From: Wenyingzhuangia heitensis
Lineage (GTDB): Bacteria; Bacteroidota; Bacteroidia; Flavobacteriales; Flavobacteriaceae
Reading direction: 5' to 3'
DNA: 64,000 bases
Assembly: GCF_011762155.1 (NCBI RefSeq)
Contig: NZ_JAASQL010000001.1
Coordinates: forward strand, 1,054,001 to 1,118,000
A model generated the notes under the pieces. That model saw only the letters and a list, made by a program, of their open reading frames with translations. It had not been told where the DNA came from and did no database searches. The position numbers and the translations under genes are program-made. Below, in pieces: positions 43,565-53,336 of this stretch. The stretch's first letter is position 1; each line of letters starts with the position of its first letter.

Positions 43565-44272
43565 TTACAAAACAAGCGTTGTAATTTCTTCATTTGTTTT
43601 TAAGTTGAATTTCTTTTTTATGTAAAAAACAATGGCATAGAGTAGTGGAGTGTCTAAAATGGCTATGATTACTTTAAATAAAAATCCGCTAATCACCAAA
43701 GGGACAAAAGAGTTCCAGCTAAGTACGTTAAACAAACAAAGCAAACCTACCACCAAACTAGTGTCTATAAATTGAGAAGTAAAAGTTGAAAAATTGTTAC
43801 GCAACCACAAATGTTTTCCTTGTGTGTAATTTTTCCAAAAATGATAAATTTTAATATCTACAAATTGTGCTGTTAAATAAGCAAGCATAGAAGCCAATAC
43901 TCCTAAAGGAGACAAGCCAAAAACACGGGTAAAAACAGCATCATTAACAGGAGAAGTAGCAATGGCAGGAACATAATTAGCCAGAGCAATAATAGACATA
44001 GAAAATACTGAAGCAAAAATTCCGGCAATCACCACTTGATTGGCTTTTCGTTTTCCATAAATTTCCGAAATGGTATCGGTAATTAAAAAAGTAATAGGGT
44101 AAGGAAGAATTCCCACAGAAATTTCAAAACGATACCAACCGAAAGGTTCCCAATAAAAGAATTTTTGAAAAATTAAGTTAGAAACTACTAAAGAAGTAAT
44201 AAAAAGTGTGGCTAAAATTAAATATATAACAGAGGCTTGTTTTTCTTTGGATGAGATCATATAAAAGGTCAT
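43565..44272 (-). CDS. Queuosine precursor transporter (YhhQ/QPTR family)
   Basis: This inner-membrane protein of about 235 residues has six helices and the family motifs LPYPITFLITDTISEIYG (about residues 55-72) and TAQFVDIKIYHFWKN. The conserved acidic residues lie in the first of these, and a late SWNSFVPL segment follows. It takes up the queuosine precursors preQ0/preQ1 used for tRNA modification. The open frame begins at a GTG (44311). I prefer the ATG at 44272, which removes a polar N-terminal stretch. It is divergent from fabD with a 95-bp gap. Confidence 0.9.
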   Translation of the reverse strand: MTFYMISSKEKQASVIYLILATLFITSLVVSNLIFQKFFYWEPFGWYRFEISVGILPYPITFLITDTISEIYGKRKANQVVIAGIFASVFSMSIIALANYVPAIATSPVNDAVFTRVFGLSPLGVLASMLAYLTAQFVDIKIYHFWKNYTQGKHLWLRNNFSTFTSQFIDTSLVVGLLCLFNVLSWNSFVPLVISGFLFKVIIAILDTPLLYAIVFYIKKKFNLKTNEEITTLVL

Positions 44273-44367
44273 TATAAATTCAAAACTAGAACTCTTTTGG
44301 CTAATAAACACGGGATTAGTCCTTTTTTACTATTTTTGCCCCACAAAATTTAGAAAAACTAATTTTT

Positions 44368-45252
44368 ATGAAAGCATATGTATTTCCTGGACAAGGAGCA
44401 CAGTTTACAGGAATGGGGAAAGATTTGTACGATAACTCACCATTGGCTAAGGAATTGTTTGAACAAGCAAATGAGATTTTAGGATTTGAAATCACTAAAA
44501 TAATGTTTGAAGGTTCTGCAGAAGATTTAAAACAAACCAACGTAACTCAGCCAGCTGTATTTTTACATTCAGTAATTCTGGCAAAAGTTTTAGGAGATGA
44601 TTTTAAAGCAGATATGGTTGCTGGACACTCTTTAGGAGAATTGTCTGCTTTGGTAGCTAACGGAACTTTGTCTTTTGAAGATGGATTAAAATTAGTAGCG
44701 AAACGTGCTGATGCTATGCAAAAAGCATGCGATTCTGTACCAGGAACGATGGCAGCAATTTTAGGATTAGAAGATGCTGTAGTAGAAGAAATTTGTGCTG
44801 TAATTAAGGGAGATGTAGTAGCTGCAAACTTTAATTGTCCTGGACAATTGGTGATTTCTGGAGAATTAGAAGCGGTAAAAGCAGCTTGTGAATTGGCAAC
44901 AGAAAAAGGAGCACGTAGAGCATTGTTATTACCTGTTGGAGGAGCATTCCATTCCCCATTAATGGCACCTGCAAAAGAAGAATTGGCAGCTGCAATAGAG
45001 GCAACACAATTTAACCAACCCTCTTGCCCTGTGTATCAAAATGTTGTGGCTAAAGCAGTTACAAATCCTAGTGAAATTAAAGAAAATTTAATAGCTCAAT
45101 TAACAGGAGCTGTAAAATGGACACAGTGTGCACAAGCTATGATTGCTGATGGAGCAACTGAAGTTATTGAAGTTGGACCTGGAAAAGTATTACAAGGTTT
45201 GTTTGCAAAAATAGATAGATCTGTTGCTAGAAGTAGTGCAGAATTAGTATAG
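44368..45252 (+). CDS. fabD: Malonyl-CoA:ACP transacylase
   Basis: This 294-residue alpha/beta hydrolase-like enzyme transfers malonyl groups to ACP for fatty acid synthesis. The N-terminal FPGQGAQFTGMGKDLY, the nucleophile Ser88 in AGHSLGELSAL and the catalytic His in GGAFHSPLM (near 197) are all present. Codon use resembles other highly expressed core genes. It stands alone between divergent and convergent neighbours and is followed by a strong bidirectional terminator. Confidence 0.98.
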   Translation: MKAYVFPGQGAQFTGMGKDLYDNSPLAKELFEQANEILGFEITKIMFEGSAEDLKQTNVTQPAVFLHSVILAKVLGDDFKADMVAGHSLGELSALVANGTLSFEDGLKLVAKRADAMQKACDSVPGTMAAILGLEDAVVEEICAVIKGDVVAANFNCPGQLVISGELEAVKAACELATEKGARRALLLPVGGAFHSPLMAPAKEELAAAIEATQFNQPSCPVYQNVVAKAVTNPSEIKENLIAQLTGAVKWTQCAQAMIADGATEVIEVGPGKVLQGLFAKIDRSVARSSAELV

Positions 45253-45271
45253 ACTACAAAGTATTTAAGAT

Positions 45272-45309
45272 AAAAAAAATCTCTTCTAGTTTTAGAAGAG
45301 ATTTTTTTT
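45272..45309. terminator. Bidirectional terminator after fabD
   Basis: The arms TCTCTTCTA and TAGAAGAGA flank a 4-nt loop, with A and T runs on either side. It serves both fabD and the convergent cupin gene. Confidence 0.92.
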
Positions 45310-45811
45310 ACGAATTTGTTAAGGTTGATATGATTTCTTGATGTTCTGGAAATAGAGATATTAATTCGGCTCTTTTAGCCAGTGTAAAATCATCAAAATC
45401 AAAACCAGGAGAAACCGTACAACCAACCAAAGTATAGTTGTCTTTATTTTCTACCGTAGCACCAAACCAATAATTGGCAGGAACTACGTGTTGAAACTGT
45501 TGCTTATTTAATACATCACTCCCCAATACAACAGAAGTATATTCTCCTCTTGGAGATATTTGATGAATCCTTACAGGACTTCCTTCGTGAAAATGCCAAA
45601 TTTCATCTTGATTGATTTTATGAAAAGCTGAAAAACTGTTAGATTTTAATAAAAAATAAATACTAGTTCCATAAGCTCTGTTTCCATTAAACTCCATAGA
45701 TAAATGATGGCTAATTATTATTCCGTCACTTCTATAAGTTTCCTTAAAATAACCTCCTTCAGGATGTTCTGATAGGTTTAATTCTTTAATCAATAAATCG
45801 GCTCTGTTCAT
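45308..45811 (-). CDS. DUF985 cupin protein
   Basis: This 167-residue cupin of the DUF985 family carries the family start EHPEGGYFKETYRSD, metal-binding-type SAFHKINQDEIWHFHEGSP in strand 3-4, and VGCTVSPGFDFDDF near the C-terminus. Related proteins bind small molecules, and the function is not known. It is the last gene of a small group of three minus-strand genes (6-bp gap to the GyrI-like gene). Confidence 0.9.
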   Translation of the reverse strand: MNRADLLIKELNLSEHPEGGYFKETYRSDGIIISHHLSMEFNGNRAYGTSIYFLLKSNSFSAFHKINQDEIWHFHEGSPVRIHQISPRGEYTSVVLGSDVLNKQQFQHVVPANYWFGATVENKDNYTLVGCTVSPGFDFDDFTLAKRAELISLFPEHQEIISTLTNS

Positions 45812-45817
45812 TTGTGT

Positions 45818-46276
45818 TTAGAATATTGGAATGTATAAAGTAACATCGCATTTTTGTTCAGAATGTTGCCTGTAATCGTTGTTATATATTTCGTAAGGAG
45901 CTACATAAGAGGGTTTGTGTCCGTTTTTATGCATCCATTGGTAAAGTTGACTCCAAGCATTTTGAAATTCTTCTAAAGAAATGGTAAAACTTCCAGCAAT
46001 GGCTTTATGTTTTGGGATTGTTGTTTTACTGATTAAAGAATCTTGTTCTATAGATGCAGAAGTCTTAAAACCAATACTCATTCTAACTTTGTTAGGGGCT
46101 GTATTGGTAAAACTATCATGAAAAATTCTACCTATTTTAGAATTCTCATCCTCTAAAAGTTGTAATGGAGTTCCCCAAGCAATTAGTTTGTTAAAAGTAG
46201 ATTCTAAATTATCTACACCTGTATGAGGTAGGAATAGAAAATTAGTTGCCGAAATTTCTTTAATTTCTACATTCAT
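45818..46276 (-). CDS. GyrI-like small-molecule-binding domain protein
   Basis: This 152-residue protein consists of one SHV/GyrI-like domain, the fold that binds ligands in AraC- and BmrR-type regulators, without any DNA-binding part. The pattern GSFTISLEEFQNAWSQLYQWM and PYEIYNND near the C-terminus are typical. It is probably a ligand-sequestering or hydrolase-like stand-alone domain. The gene has 6-bp gaps on both sides. Confidence 0.85.
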   Translation of the reverse strand: MNVEIKEISATNFLFLPHTGVDNLESTFNKLIAWGTPLQLLEDENSKIGRIFHDSFTNTAPNKVRMSIGFKTSASIEQDSLISKTTIPKHKAIAGSFTISLEEFQNAWSQLYQWMHKNGHKPSYVAPYEIYNNDYRQHSEQKCDVTLYIPIF

Positions 46277-46282
46277 AGTTAT

Positions 46283-46696
46283 TTAATCAATATGTTTTAA
46301 ATCGCGTTTTATTTTACTTTCTATAGGTCTTAGTAAAAGAATGTAAACAATTAAAATAATTCCTAAGGTGATGAATGTTGGTTTTAAAATAATAAGGAAA
46401 AAAGCTGCTCCTTCTAAAATTGCCCATCTCATCACTGAAGCAGCTTGATAAGGTTCTAATTTTTCTTCAAAAGAAAGGGAATTATCTATTTTTTGAAGCT
46501 TTATACGAAATAATACCGAGCTAATAATAACGGCTGCTAAAGGAATAATTGCATAAATAATGGAGTCTTTGGTAATGTGAGGTAGCTTGGTTATTTGGTC
46601 TAGAGATGTAATGTGTCCTAATACATAATACCCAACGCTAACTCCTAATACAATAGCAAGATGTATGATCTTTATTGTTTTTAATTTCTGTTCCAT
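46283..46696 (-). CDS. Small multi-pass membrane protein, unknown
   Basis: Starting at the ATG at 46696, this is a protein of 137 residues with four predicted helices (near 10-30, 43-63, 85-103 and 108-126). No family is recognised with certainty. Flavobacterial relatives are annotated as hypothetical membrane proteins. The TTG at 46720 would add an unsupported extension. It is the first gene of the small group with the GyrI-like and cupin genes. Confidence 0.75.
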   Translation of the reverse strand: MEQKLKTIKIIHLAIVLGVSVGYYVLGHITSLDQITKLPHITKDSIIYAIIPLAAVIISSVLFRIKLQKIDNSLSFEEKLEPYQAASVMRWAILEGAAFFLIILKPTFITLGIILIVYILLLRPIESKIKRDLKHID

Positions 46697-46718
46697 ATTT
46701 TTTTGGTTTAAATATAAC

Positions 46719-46751
46719 AAAAAACCCTTTCTATAAACTAGAAAGGGTTTT
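46719..46751 (-). terminator. Terminator after galE
   Basis: The arms AAAACCCTTTCTA and TAGAAAGGGTTTT flank a 5-nt loop. The A run on the plus strand gives a T run for the minus-strand galE transcript. Confidence 0.88.
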
Positions 46752-46772
46752 AATATGATTAGCGTAGGCTAT

Positions 46773-47786
46773 TTATTTTTGTTTTAACTGCCATTCCCAA
46801 GCAGATTTTAAAGCGGTCTCTAAGCTAAGCTCAGTTTTCCAGTTTAATTCTTTGTTGGCAATAGTAGTATCTGCGTAAGCTGCTGTAATATCTCCAGCTC
46901 TACGATCTACAATTTTGTAGTTTAATTTTAAGCTGTTTGCTGTTTCAAAAGCATTGATAACTTCTAACACAGAACTTCCTGTTCCTGTTCCAACATTAAA
47001 GTATTCAAACTTTTCTTTGTTGTTGTTATCAATTAAACGTTGTAAGGCAGCAATGTGTGCTTTTGCCAAATCTACTACGTGAATATAATCTCTTACCGCA
47101 GTTCCATCAGGAGTATCATAATCATCACCAAAAACAGATAATTCTGCACGTAAACCAGCTGCTGTTTGTGTAATAAATGGAATTAAGTTTTGAGGAACTC
47201 CAATTGGCAATTCTCCAATTTTTGTAGTTGGGTGAGCACCTACGGGATTAAAGTAGCGTAAGGCTATGGCTTTAAAGTCGTGAGCTTTGGTTGCATCTTC
47301 AATAATTTCTTCACCAATTTGTTTGGTGTTTCCGTATACAGATTCTGCTTTTTTAACAGGAGCTTTTTCTGTAATAGGTAATTCATCTGCTTGACCATAT
47401 ACAGTACATGAAGAAGAGAAAATAAAGTTGTCTAACTTTCTATCTCTCATTTCTTGTAATAAATAGACTAAAGAACCTAGGTTGTTTTCATAATAATCCA
47501 AAGGCTTGTGCATGCTTTCTCCAACTGCTTTAAAAGCTGCAAAGTGAATAATACCATCAATTTGGTATTTGTCAAAAAACGCTTTTACATCAGCCTTAAT
47601 TCTTAAATCAATTTGTTCAAAAACTGGTTTTGTTCCAGTAATTTCTGTAATCTGATCTAAAACTTTAATGGTTGTGTTTGATAAATCATCAATCACTACC
47701 ACATCAAATCCTGCATTCTGTAATTCCACTACGGTATGAGATCCAATGAATCCTAAACCTCCGGTAACTAGTATTTGCTTAGCCAT
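46773..47786 (-). CDS. galE: UDP-glucose 4-epimerase
   Basis: This 337-residue extended short-chain dehydrogenase has NAD-binding GGLGFIGSHTVVEL and the catalytic Ser in SSSCTVYG with Tyr-x-x-x-Lys in YGNTKQIGE. The late segment TAVRDYIHVVDLAKAH is typical for GalE. It interconverts UDP-glucose and UDP-galactose for surface polysaccharides. The aminotransferase gene upstream ends 1 bp before it, so the two sugar-nucleotide enzymes are co-expressed. Confidence 0.96.
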   Translation of the reverse strand: MAKQILVTGGLGFIGSHTVVELQNAGFDVVVIDDLSNTTIKVLDQITEITGTKPVFEQIDLRIKADVKAFFDKYQIDGIIHFAAFKAVGESMHKPLDYYENNLGSLVYLLQEMRDRKLDNFIFSSSCTVYGQADELPITEKAPVKKAESVYGNTKQIGEEIIEDATKAHDFKAIALRYFNPVGAHPTTKIGELPIGVPQNLIPFITQTAAGLRAELSVFGDDYDTPDGTAVRDYIHVVDLAKAHIAALQRLIDNNNKEKFEYFNVGTGTGSSVLEVINAFETANSLKLNYKIVDRRAGDITAAYADTTIANKELNWKTELSLETALKSAWEWQLKQK

Positions 47787-47787
47787 G

Positions 47788-48924
47788 TTAATATGTATTA
47801 TTTAAATATTTAAGTATTGCGTTTGTTATAAACTCTAGTTGTTCTGTTTCTAGAGCGGTATGCATGGGTAAAGATATTACTTGTTCAATCAATCTATTTG
47901 TATTGGCAAAGTTATCTTCTATAACGTTTTCATTGTAATACGCTTTTTGACTATGTAAGGCCACAGGATAATAAATGGCATTGGGAATGTTTAGTTCCTT
48001 TAAATATTCATGTAATTCATCTCTTTTTCCTGCTCCTATTTTTAAAGTATATTGATGAAATACGTGTGTAGAAAAAGAAGAGGTGATTGGAGTTGTGATT
48101 AACTCGCAATTTTTAAAAGCATTATTGTAATAAGTAGCTGCTTTTTGTCTGGCTTTGTTATAAGTGTCTAAAAAAGGAAGTTTTGTATCTAAAATAGCAG
48201 CTTGAATGCTATCTAATCTAGAGTTTACACCTACCACATCATAATAATATCTTTTATACATTCCGTGGTTTACAATTCCTTTTAGTTTGTGAGCCAATTC
48301 ATCATTGTTGGTAAAAATAGCACCACCATCTCCATAACAACCTAAGTTTTTAGATGGGAAAAAAGACGTGGTTCCTATGGTTCCCATAGTTCCTGCTTTT
48401 TTGCTAGTTCCATCACTAAAAATATACTCAGCTCCTAAAGCTTGTGCAGTATCTTCTATCACATGCAAATTGTGTTCTTTGGCTATTTCTAAAATAGCTT
48501 CCATATTGGCACATTGACCAAATAGATGGACGGGAATAATGGCTTTTGTTTTTGGAGTGATGGCTTTTTTTAATGCCGTAATACTCATATTAAAAGTATC
48601 TTCTTCTACATCTATTAAAACAGAAGTTAATCCTAAAAGTTGAATAACTTCTACGGTAGCAGCAAAGGTAAAGTCTACCGTAATTACTTCATCATCTGGT
48701 TTTAACTCCAAAGCCATTAAAGCAATTTGCAGAGCATCGGTTCCGTTGGCACAAGGAATTACGTGATTTGTATTTAAGTATGTGGCTAAATTATTTTTAA
48801 AAGAAGCTACTTGTGGTCCGTTAATAAAAGTAGAATTGTTTAAAACTTCCTGAATAGAAGCATCAACTTGTTCTTTAATATCTAGGTATTGACTGTTTAG
48901 GTCAACCATTTGTAATTTCTTCAT
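47788..48924 (-). CDS. DegT/DnrJ/EryC1/StrS-family sugar aminotransferase
   Basis: This PLP enzyme of about 378 residues adds an amino group to a nucleotide-linked keto sugar. The family features are ANGTDALQIAL for the cofactor phosphate, the ED-T/AQALGAEY segment with the ring-binding Asp, and the Schiff-base Lys in TSFFPSKNLGCYGDGG. I start at the ATG at 48924. The TTG at 48948 has no support. It is followed by galE with a 1-bp gap, which points to synthesis of an amino-sugar part of a surface glycan. The exact sugar is unknown. Confidence 0.93.
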   Translation of the reverse strand: MKKLQMVDLNSQYLDIKEQVDASIQEVLNNSTFINGPQVASFKNNLATYLNTNHVIPCANGTDALQIALMALELKPDDEVITVDFTFAATVEVIQLLGLTSVLIDVEEDTFNMSITALKKAITPKTKAIIPVHLFGQCANMEAILEIAKEHNLHVIEDTAQALGAEYIFSDGTSKKAGTMGTIGTTSFFPSKNLGCYGDGGAIFTNNDELAHKLKGIVNHGMYKRYYYDVVGVNSRLDSIQAAILDTKLPFLDTYNKARQKAATYYNNAFKNCELITTPITSSFSTHVFHQYTLKIGAGKRDELHEYLKELNIPNAIYYPVALHSQKAYYNENVIEDNFANTNRLIEQVISLPMHTALETEQLEFITNAILKYLNNTY

Positions 48925-49029
48925 TTTTTTAGATAGGTTGAGTAACAAATTAACAAAAATTAAGCGATTTTTCCTAAGTCTAAGAAACTAGAATCTTTAT
49001 ATTTAATGGCGTTTAAAATTAAATGAACA

Positions 49030-51393
49030 ATGAAAATTTTTAAAAGAATTTTATGGGCAATTCTTTCCATTGCTATTTTGTTGGTATTAGGTGTTTATCT
49101 ATACTTAGAAAACTTAAAACCCGTTTATAAAGGAACAGTTAAAATTGATGGATTGACAGATACTGAGGTCTATTTTGATACTATTGGTGTGCCTCATATT
49201 TTTGCAGAAACAGAACAAAATGCCATGATGGCTTTGGGGTATGTACACGCACAAGACCGTTTGTGGCAAATGGAATTGTTACGAAGAATTGCAGCAGGAA
49301 GATTGTCAGAAGTTTTAGGACCAGACTTGGTGGAGTTGGACGTGTTTTTTTCTTCTTTGGGAATTGATGAAACTATCAACAAACAAGTAATTGCTTTAGA
49401 TAAAAATCCGAAAGTAAAAAAGTTAGTAAAGGCATATTTAAAAGGAGTAAATTCTTATATAGATAATGAAACGACTCCTTTAGAATTTACACTTTTAGGT
49501 ATTGATAAAGAACATTACACGGTAAAAGATATGTATTATGTAACAGCTTACATGGCTTTTAATTTTGCACATGCTTTTAAAGTAGATCCTTTGTTAACGT
49601 ATATTCAATCAACGTACGGAAAAGAATACTTAAAAGATTTGGCTATTGATGTTGATGAACGTACGGTATATCAAGAAAATTACAATGGAGAAACACAGCA
49701 AGCTTTAGCAAATGTTACAACACTTCTTAAAAAGATACCTTTTCCACAGTTTATAGGGAGCAATGCTTGGGTATTGTCACCACAAAAAACAAGTACAGGC
49801 AAAGTGTTGTTTGAAAACGATCCGCATATTGGTTATGCACAACCAGGTGTTTGGTATCAGGCACACATAAAAACTCCAAATTACGAACGCTATGGTTTTT
49901 ATTTAGGTTTAATGCCTTTTCCGTTATTGTCTCACAATAGAGATTATGCTTTGGGAATGACCATGTTTGAAAATGATGATATGGATTTTTATACTTTACA
50001 AAATCATCCTACAGATAGTACAAAATACAAAACCTCTACAGGAACACATACTTATAAATATATTGATAAGGTGATTAAAATTAAAGGAGGGGCAGAAAAG
50101 AAAATACAAATTAAAAAAACAACTTTAGGGACTGTTTTTAATAGCCAGCTACCAACGTTAGACTCCGTAAACCCAATAGCGGTACAATGGGTGTTTAATG
50201 AAAAACCCAATACAGTGCTGCAAACTTCTTATGGAATAAATCACGCAAAAAGTTTAGAAGATTTTGAAAGCAGTTTAAGAGGTTTTTCATCTCCAGGGCT
50301 AAATTTTGTGTACGGAGATAAGAATGATAATATTGGATTGTGGTCGGTAGGGCAGTTGTATCAATTTGATAAACCTGTAAATACTCGTTTTATTTTAAAT
50401 GGAATGGATTCTATTCATACCCAAAAAACATGGATTGATTTTGATAAAAATCCAAAAGCAGTAAATCCATCAAAAGGATACGTAATTACATCTAACACAC
50501 AACCCCAAGCTGTAGAAGGAGAATTGTATCAAGGATATTATTTGTCTGAAGATAGGGCTGTAGCGATTCACAAAAAAATAGAAGAAAAAGAAAAATTAAC
50601 AGTAAGCGATGTGCTAAGTTTAACAACAAGTCATACAAACACAGTGGTGTTAAACAACATAAAAGCAATGATAAAAGGATTGGAAATTAAAAAATTTAGT
50701 CCTTATGAATTGTTGGTGTTAGACAGATTGATAAAATGGAAAGGAGATCACGGACTGTTAAATGTGGGACCTACTATTTACAATAAATTAAATTTTAAAT
50801 TGTTAAAATATACTTTTAAAGATGAGTTGGGAGATGTGTTTTTTAAAGAATACGTAGATTCTCATTTAAGCAAAAGGACTCAAAATAAATACATACACAA
50901 TCCAAATTCTATTTGGTGGGATGATGTTACTACCCCACAAAAAGAAACTTTTAAAACAATAGTGATGAAAAGTTTTAAAGAATCGGTGGTTGAGTTAAAG
51001 GCACAATTAGGAGAAAATGTAGACGAATGGCATTGGAAAAAAGTACACACCGTTACTCATGAACATGCTTTGGCTAAAATGGATGTCTTAAAAAAAATAT
51101 TGAATGTTGCTAAAACTCCAATTGTAGGAGGAAATGAAACCATTAATAATACCATGTTTGATTATACTGAAGATGGATTGTATGCTTCTAATGCAGGGCC
51201 TTCTTCTCGTAGAGTTATCGATTTTTCGGATGTAGAAAATTCTTATGGAGTAGTGCCTACAGGACAATCCGGAGTTTTTAACAGTCCGTACTATAGCAAT
51301 CAAGCAGCTACTTACAATTCAGGTAAATATTTTAAAATGTTGATGAATGAAACTGAAATTAAAAAAAGTGAGAACTTGTTAATTTTTGAATAA
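49030..51393 (+). CDS. Penicillin acylase family (Ntn-hydrolase) protein
   Basis: The 787-residue precursor has an N-terminal membrane anchor/signal (about 5-26), an alpha chain with the signature DTIGVPHIFAETEQNAMMALGYVHAQDRLWQM (motif split across 50-85), and a spacer. The beta chain probably starts at the catalytic Ser of IGSNAWVLSPQ near residue 240. Such enzymes self-cleave and hydrolyse amide bonds, as in penicillin G acylase or acyl-homoserine-lactone acylase. The natural substrate is unknown. An SMP-30-type hydrolase follows 7 bp downstream and may act in the same pathway. Confidence 0.93.
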   Translation: MKIFKRILWAILSIAILLVLGVYLYLENLKPVYKGTVKIDGLTDTEVYFDTIGVPHIFAETEQNAMMALGYVHAQDRLWQMELLRRIAAGRLSEVLGPDLVELDVFFSSLGIDETINKQVIALDKNPKVKKLVKAYLKGVNSYIDNETTPLEFTLLGIDKEHYTVKDMYYVTAYMAFNFAHAFKVDPLLTYIQSTYGKEYLKDLAIDVDERTVYQENYNGETQQALANVTTLLKKIPFPQFIGSNAWVLSPQKTSTGKVLFENDPHIGYAQPGVWYQAHIKTPNYERYGFYLGLMPFPLLSHNRDYALGMTMFENDDMDFYTLQNHPTDSTKYKTSTGTHTYKYIDKVIKIKGGAEKKIQIKKTTLGTVFNSQLPTLDSVNPIAVQWVFNEKPNTVLQTSYGINHAKSLEDFESSLRGFSSPGLNFVYGDKNDNIGLWSVGQLYQFDKPVNTRFILNGMDSIHTQKTWIDFDKNPKAVNPSKGYVITSNTQPQAVEGELYQGYYLSEDRAVAIHKKIEEKEKLTVSDVLSLTTSHTNTVVLNNIKAMIKGLEIKKFSPYELLVLDRLIKWKGDHGLLNVGPTIYNKLNFKLLKYTFKDELGDVFFKEYVDSHLSKRTQNKYIHNPNSIWWDDVTTPQKETFKTIVMKSFKESVVELKAQLGENVDEWHWKKVHTVTHEHALAKMDVLKKILNVAKTPIVGGNETINNTMFDYTEDGLYASNAGPSSRRVIDFSDVENSYGVVPTGQSGVFNSPYYSNQAATYNSGKYFKMLMNETEIKKSENLLIFE

Positions 51394-51400
51394 ATAAAAT

Positions 51401-52393
51401 ATGAGATATAGAAAAGAGTTTGTTATTTTTTTAGTGATTTGTGTTCACTCTTTGTTTGCACAAAAACAAGAATATGCCACAATAGGATACTTAGAAAGTT
51501 TTGGAACTGCATTTGATAAAATAGTTCCATTAAATTCCAAAATAGAAATTATTTCTAAAGGACATGTATGGACAGAAGGACCTGTATGGATACCTGTATT
51601 AAATGCATTGTTGTTTTCTGATGTTCCTAAAAATATAGCCTATAAATGGACAGAAAAAGAAGGAACTGTGCCTTTTTTATATCCTAGTGGATTTACAGGA
51701 AATCCCGATAGTAAAAGAGTAAAAGGTTCTAATGGAATGTTTTTAAATAATAAAGGACTTTTAATTTTGTGTCAAACAGGAGATAGAAAAATAGCTTCTT
51801 TAGAGATTAGTAAAGAACTTAAGCAATCTAATTTTAAAACAATTACAGATAATTTTAAAGGGAAAAAATACAATAGTACTAATGATTTGGTGGTAGACTC
51901 TAAAGGAAATATTTATTTTACAGATCCTAATTTTGGATTAAATCTAAAAAATAAAGAGATTAAATTTTCTGGAGTTTACAAAGTTAATGTTGCAGGAAAT
52001 GTAACGTTGATAACATCAAAATACCCAACCCCTAATGGAATCATTTTATCTCCCGATGAAAAAACACTATACATAAGCAACTCTAAACCCGCAAAATTAA
52101 TAGCTATAGATCTTTTAAAAGAAGGAGCTTTTGCTAAAGAACGTATTCTTTTTGATGCAGAAGATTTGTGGAAAAAAAGTATAGCAAAACAAAGACCAGA
52201 TGGAATGGCTATCCATAAAAGTGGAACTATTTTTATGACGGGGCCAGACGGGGTTTTGTTAATTAGTCCCAAAGGAAAACATTTAGGAACTATAAAAACG
52301 GATAGAAAAACCTCTAATTGTACGTTTAATAAAGAGCAATCAATTTTATATATAACTTGCGATGATTTTGTACTAAGAATTGCCTTAAACTAA
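51401..52393 (+). CDS. Secreted SMP-30/gluconolactonase-like protein
   Basis: This 330-residue protein has a signal peptide (1-20) and a six-bladed beta-propeller. The SMP-30 motifs are GHVWTEGPVWIP near residue 45 (metal Glu), STNDLVVDSKGNIYFTDP near 160 (Asn/Asp ligands) and RPDGMAIHKSGTIFMTG near 265. The class hydrolyses lactones such as gluconolactone using a divalent metal. It is co-transcribed with the penicillin-acylase gene. The strong terminator overlaps its stop codon. Confidence 0.92.
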   Translation: MRYRKEFVIFLVICVHSLFAQKQEYATIGYLESFGTAFDKIVPLNSKIEIISKGHVWTEGPVWIPVLNALLFSDVPKNIAYKWTEKEGTVPFLYPSGFTGNPDSKRVKGSNGMFLNNKGLLILCQTGDRKIASLEISKELKQSNFKTITDNFKGKKYNSTNDLVVDSKGNIYFTDPNFGLNLKNKEIKFSGVYKVNVAGNVTLITSKYPTPNGIILSPDEKTLYISNSKPAKLIAIDLLKEGAFAKERILFDAEDLWKKSIAKQRPDGMAIHKSGTIFMTGPDGVLLISPKGKHLGTIKTDRKTSNCTFNKEQSILYITCDDFVLRIALN

Positions 52394-52429
52394 AAAAGAG
52401 CCAATAATTTATTGGCTCTTTTTTAGTTT
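52387..52429. terminator. Bidirectional terminator
   Basis: The arms AAAAAAGAGCCAATAA and TTATTGGCTCTTTTTT form a long hairpin. The left arm includes the stop codon of the SMP-30 gene, and the right side ends the convergent cysM operon. Confidence 0.92.
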
Positions 52430-52444
52430 ATAGATATGTAAGAA

Positions 52445-53329
52445 TTAATCAAATAAATCAGAAGATAAATAACGATCTCCACGGTCGCAAATAATAGCAA
52501 CAATAGTTCCGCTGTCTAATGTTTCTGCTAGTTTAACAGCTGTTGCTACAGAACCACCAGAACTCATTCCAGCAAAAATTCCTTCTTCTTTGGCCAAACG
52601 TTTGGTCATGGTTCTAGCATCTGCTTCCGAAACTTCCATAACGGTGTCTACTTTAGAACGATCAAATATTTTTGGTAAATACTCTTCTGGCCATTTTCTA
52701 ATTCCAGGAATCTGAGATCCATCAGCAGGATGGGCACCTACAATTTGTATGTTAGGATTTTGTTCTTTTAAAAATGTAGAGGTTCCCATAATAGTTCCTG
52801 TTGTTCCCATGGCAGACACAAAGTGAGTCACTTTTCCATCGGTATCTCTCCATATTTCGGGTCCTGTGGTGTTGTAATGTGCTTTCCAGTTGTCATCATT
52901 CGCAAATTGGTTTAGCATAATGTATCCTCCTTGCGCTACTTTTTCATCAGCATAATCTCTAGAGCCTATAATTCCTGTTTTAGCTGATGTTAAGGTTACT
53001 TTAGCTCCATAAGCTCTCATGGTTTGCACACGTTCTGCAGTAGAGTTTTCTGGCAAAACCAATTCAATATTTATATTTAGTAATTGAGCAATCATGGCCA
53101 AAGCAATTCCGGTATTACCACTAGTTGCTTCAATTAGTTTGTCTCCATCTTTAATTTCACCTCTATCCAAAGCACCTTTAATCATGTAGTAAGCAGCACG
53201 ATCTTTTACACTTCCTCCTGGATTATTTCCTTCTAATTTTAATAATAATTTTACGTTGGGGTTTTTTACCAAATTGGTAGTTTCTACCAATGGAGTATTT
53301 CCAATATATTCTAATAATTTGTGATACAT
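52445..53329 (-). CDS. cysM: Cysteine synthase (O-acetylserine sulfhydrylase B type)
   Basis: This 294-residue PLP enzyme has its Schiff-base Lys in NPGGSVKDRAAYYM. The substrate loop is EATSGNTGIALAM, and the phosphate-cup segment is AMGTTGTIMGTSTFL. It makes cysteine from O-acetylserine and sulfide, or from thiosulfate if truly CysM-type. The serine acetyltransferase gene lies three genes upstream on the same strand, separated by two PAP2 genes but with tight spacing, so they appear to be one operon. Confidence 0.94.
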   Translation of the reverse strand: MYHKLLEYIGNTPLVETTNLVKNPNVKLLLKLEGNNPGGSVKDRAAYYMIKGALDRGEIKDGDKLIEATSGNTGIALAMIAQLLNINIELVLPENSTAERVQTMRAYGAKVTLTSAKTGIIGSRDYADEKVAQGGYIMLNQFANDDNWKAHYNTTGPEIWRDTDGKVTHFVSAMGTTGTIMGTSTFLKEQNPNIQIVGAHPADGSQIPGIRKWPEEYLPKIFDRSKVDTVMEVSEADARTMTKRLAKEEGIFAGMSSGGSVATAVKLAETLDSGTIVAIICDRGDRYLSSDLFD

Positions 53330-53336
53330 AATAGGT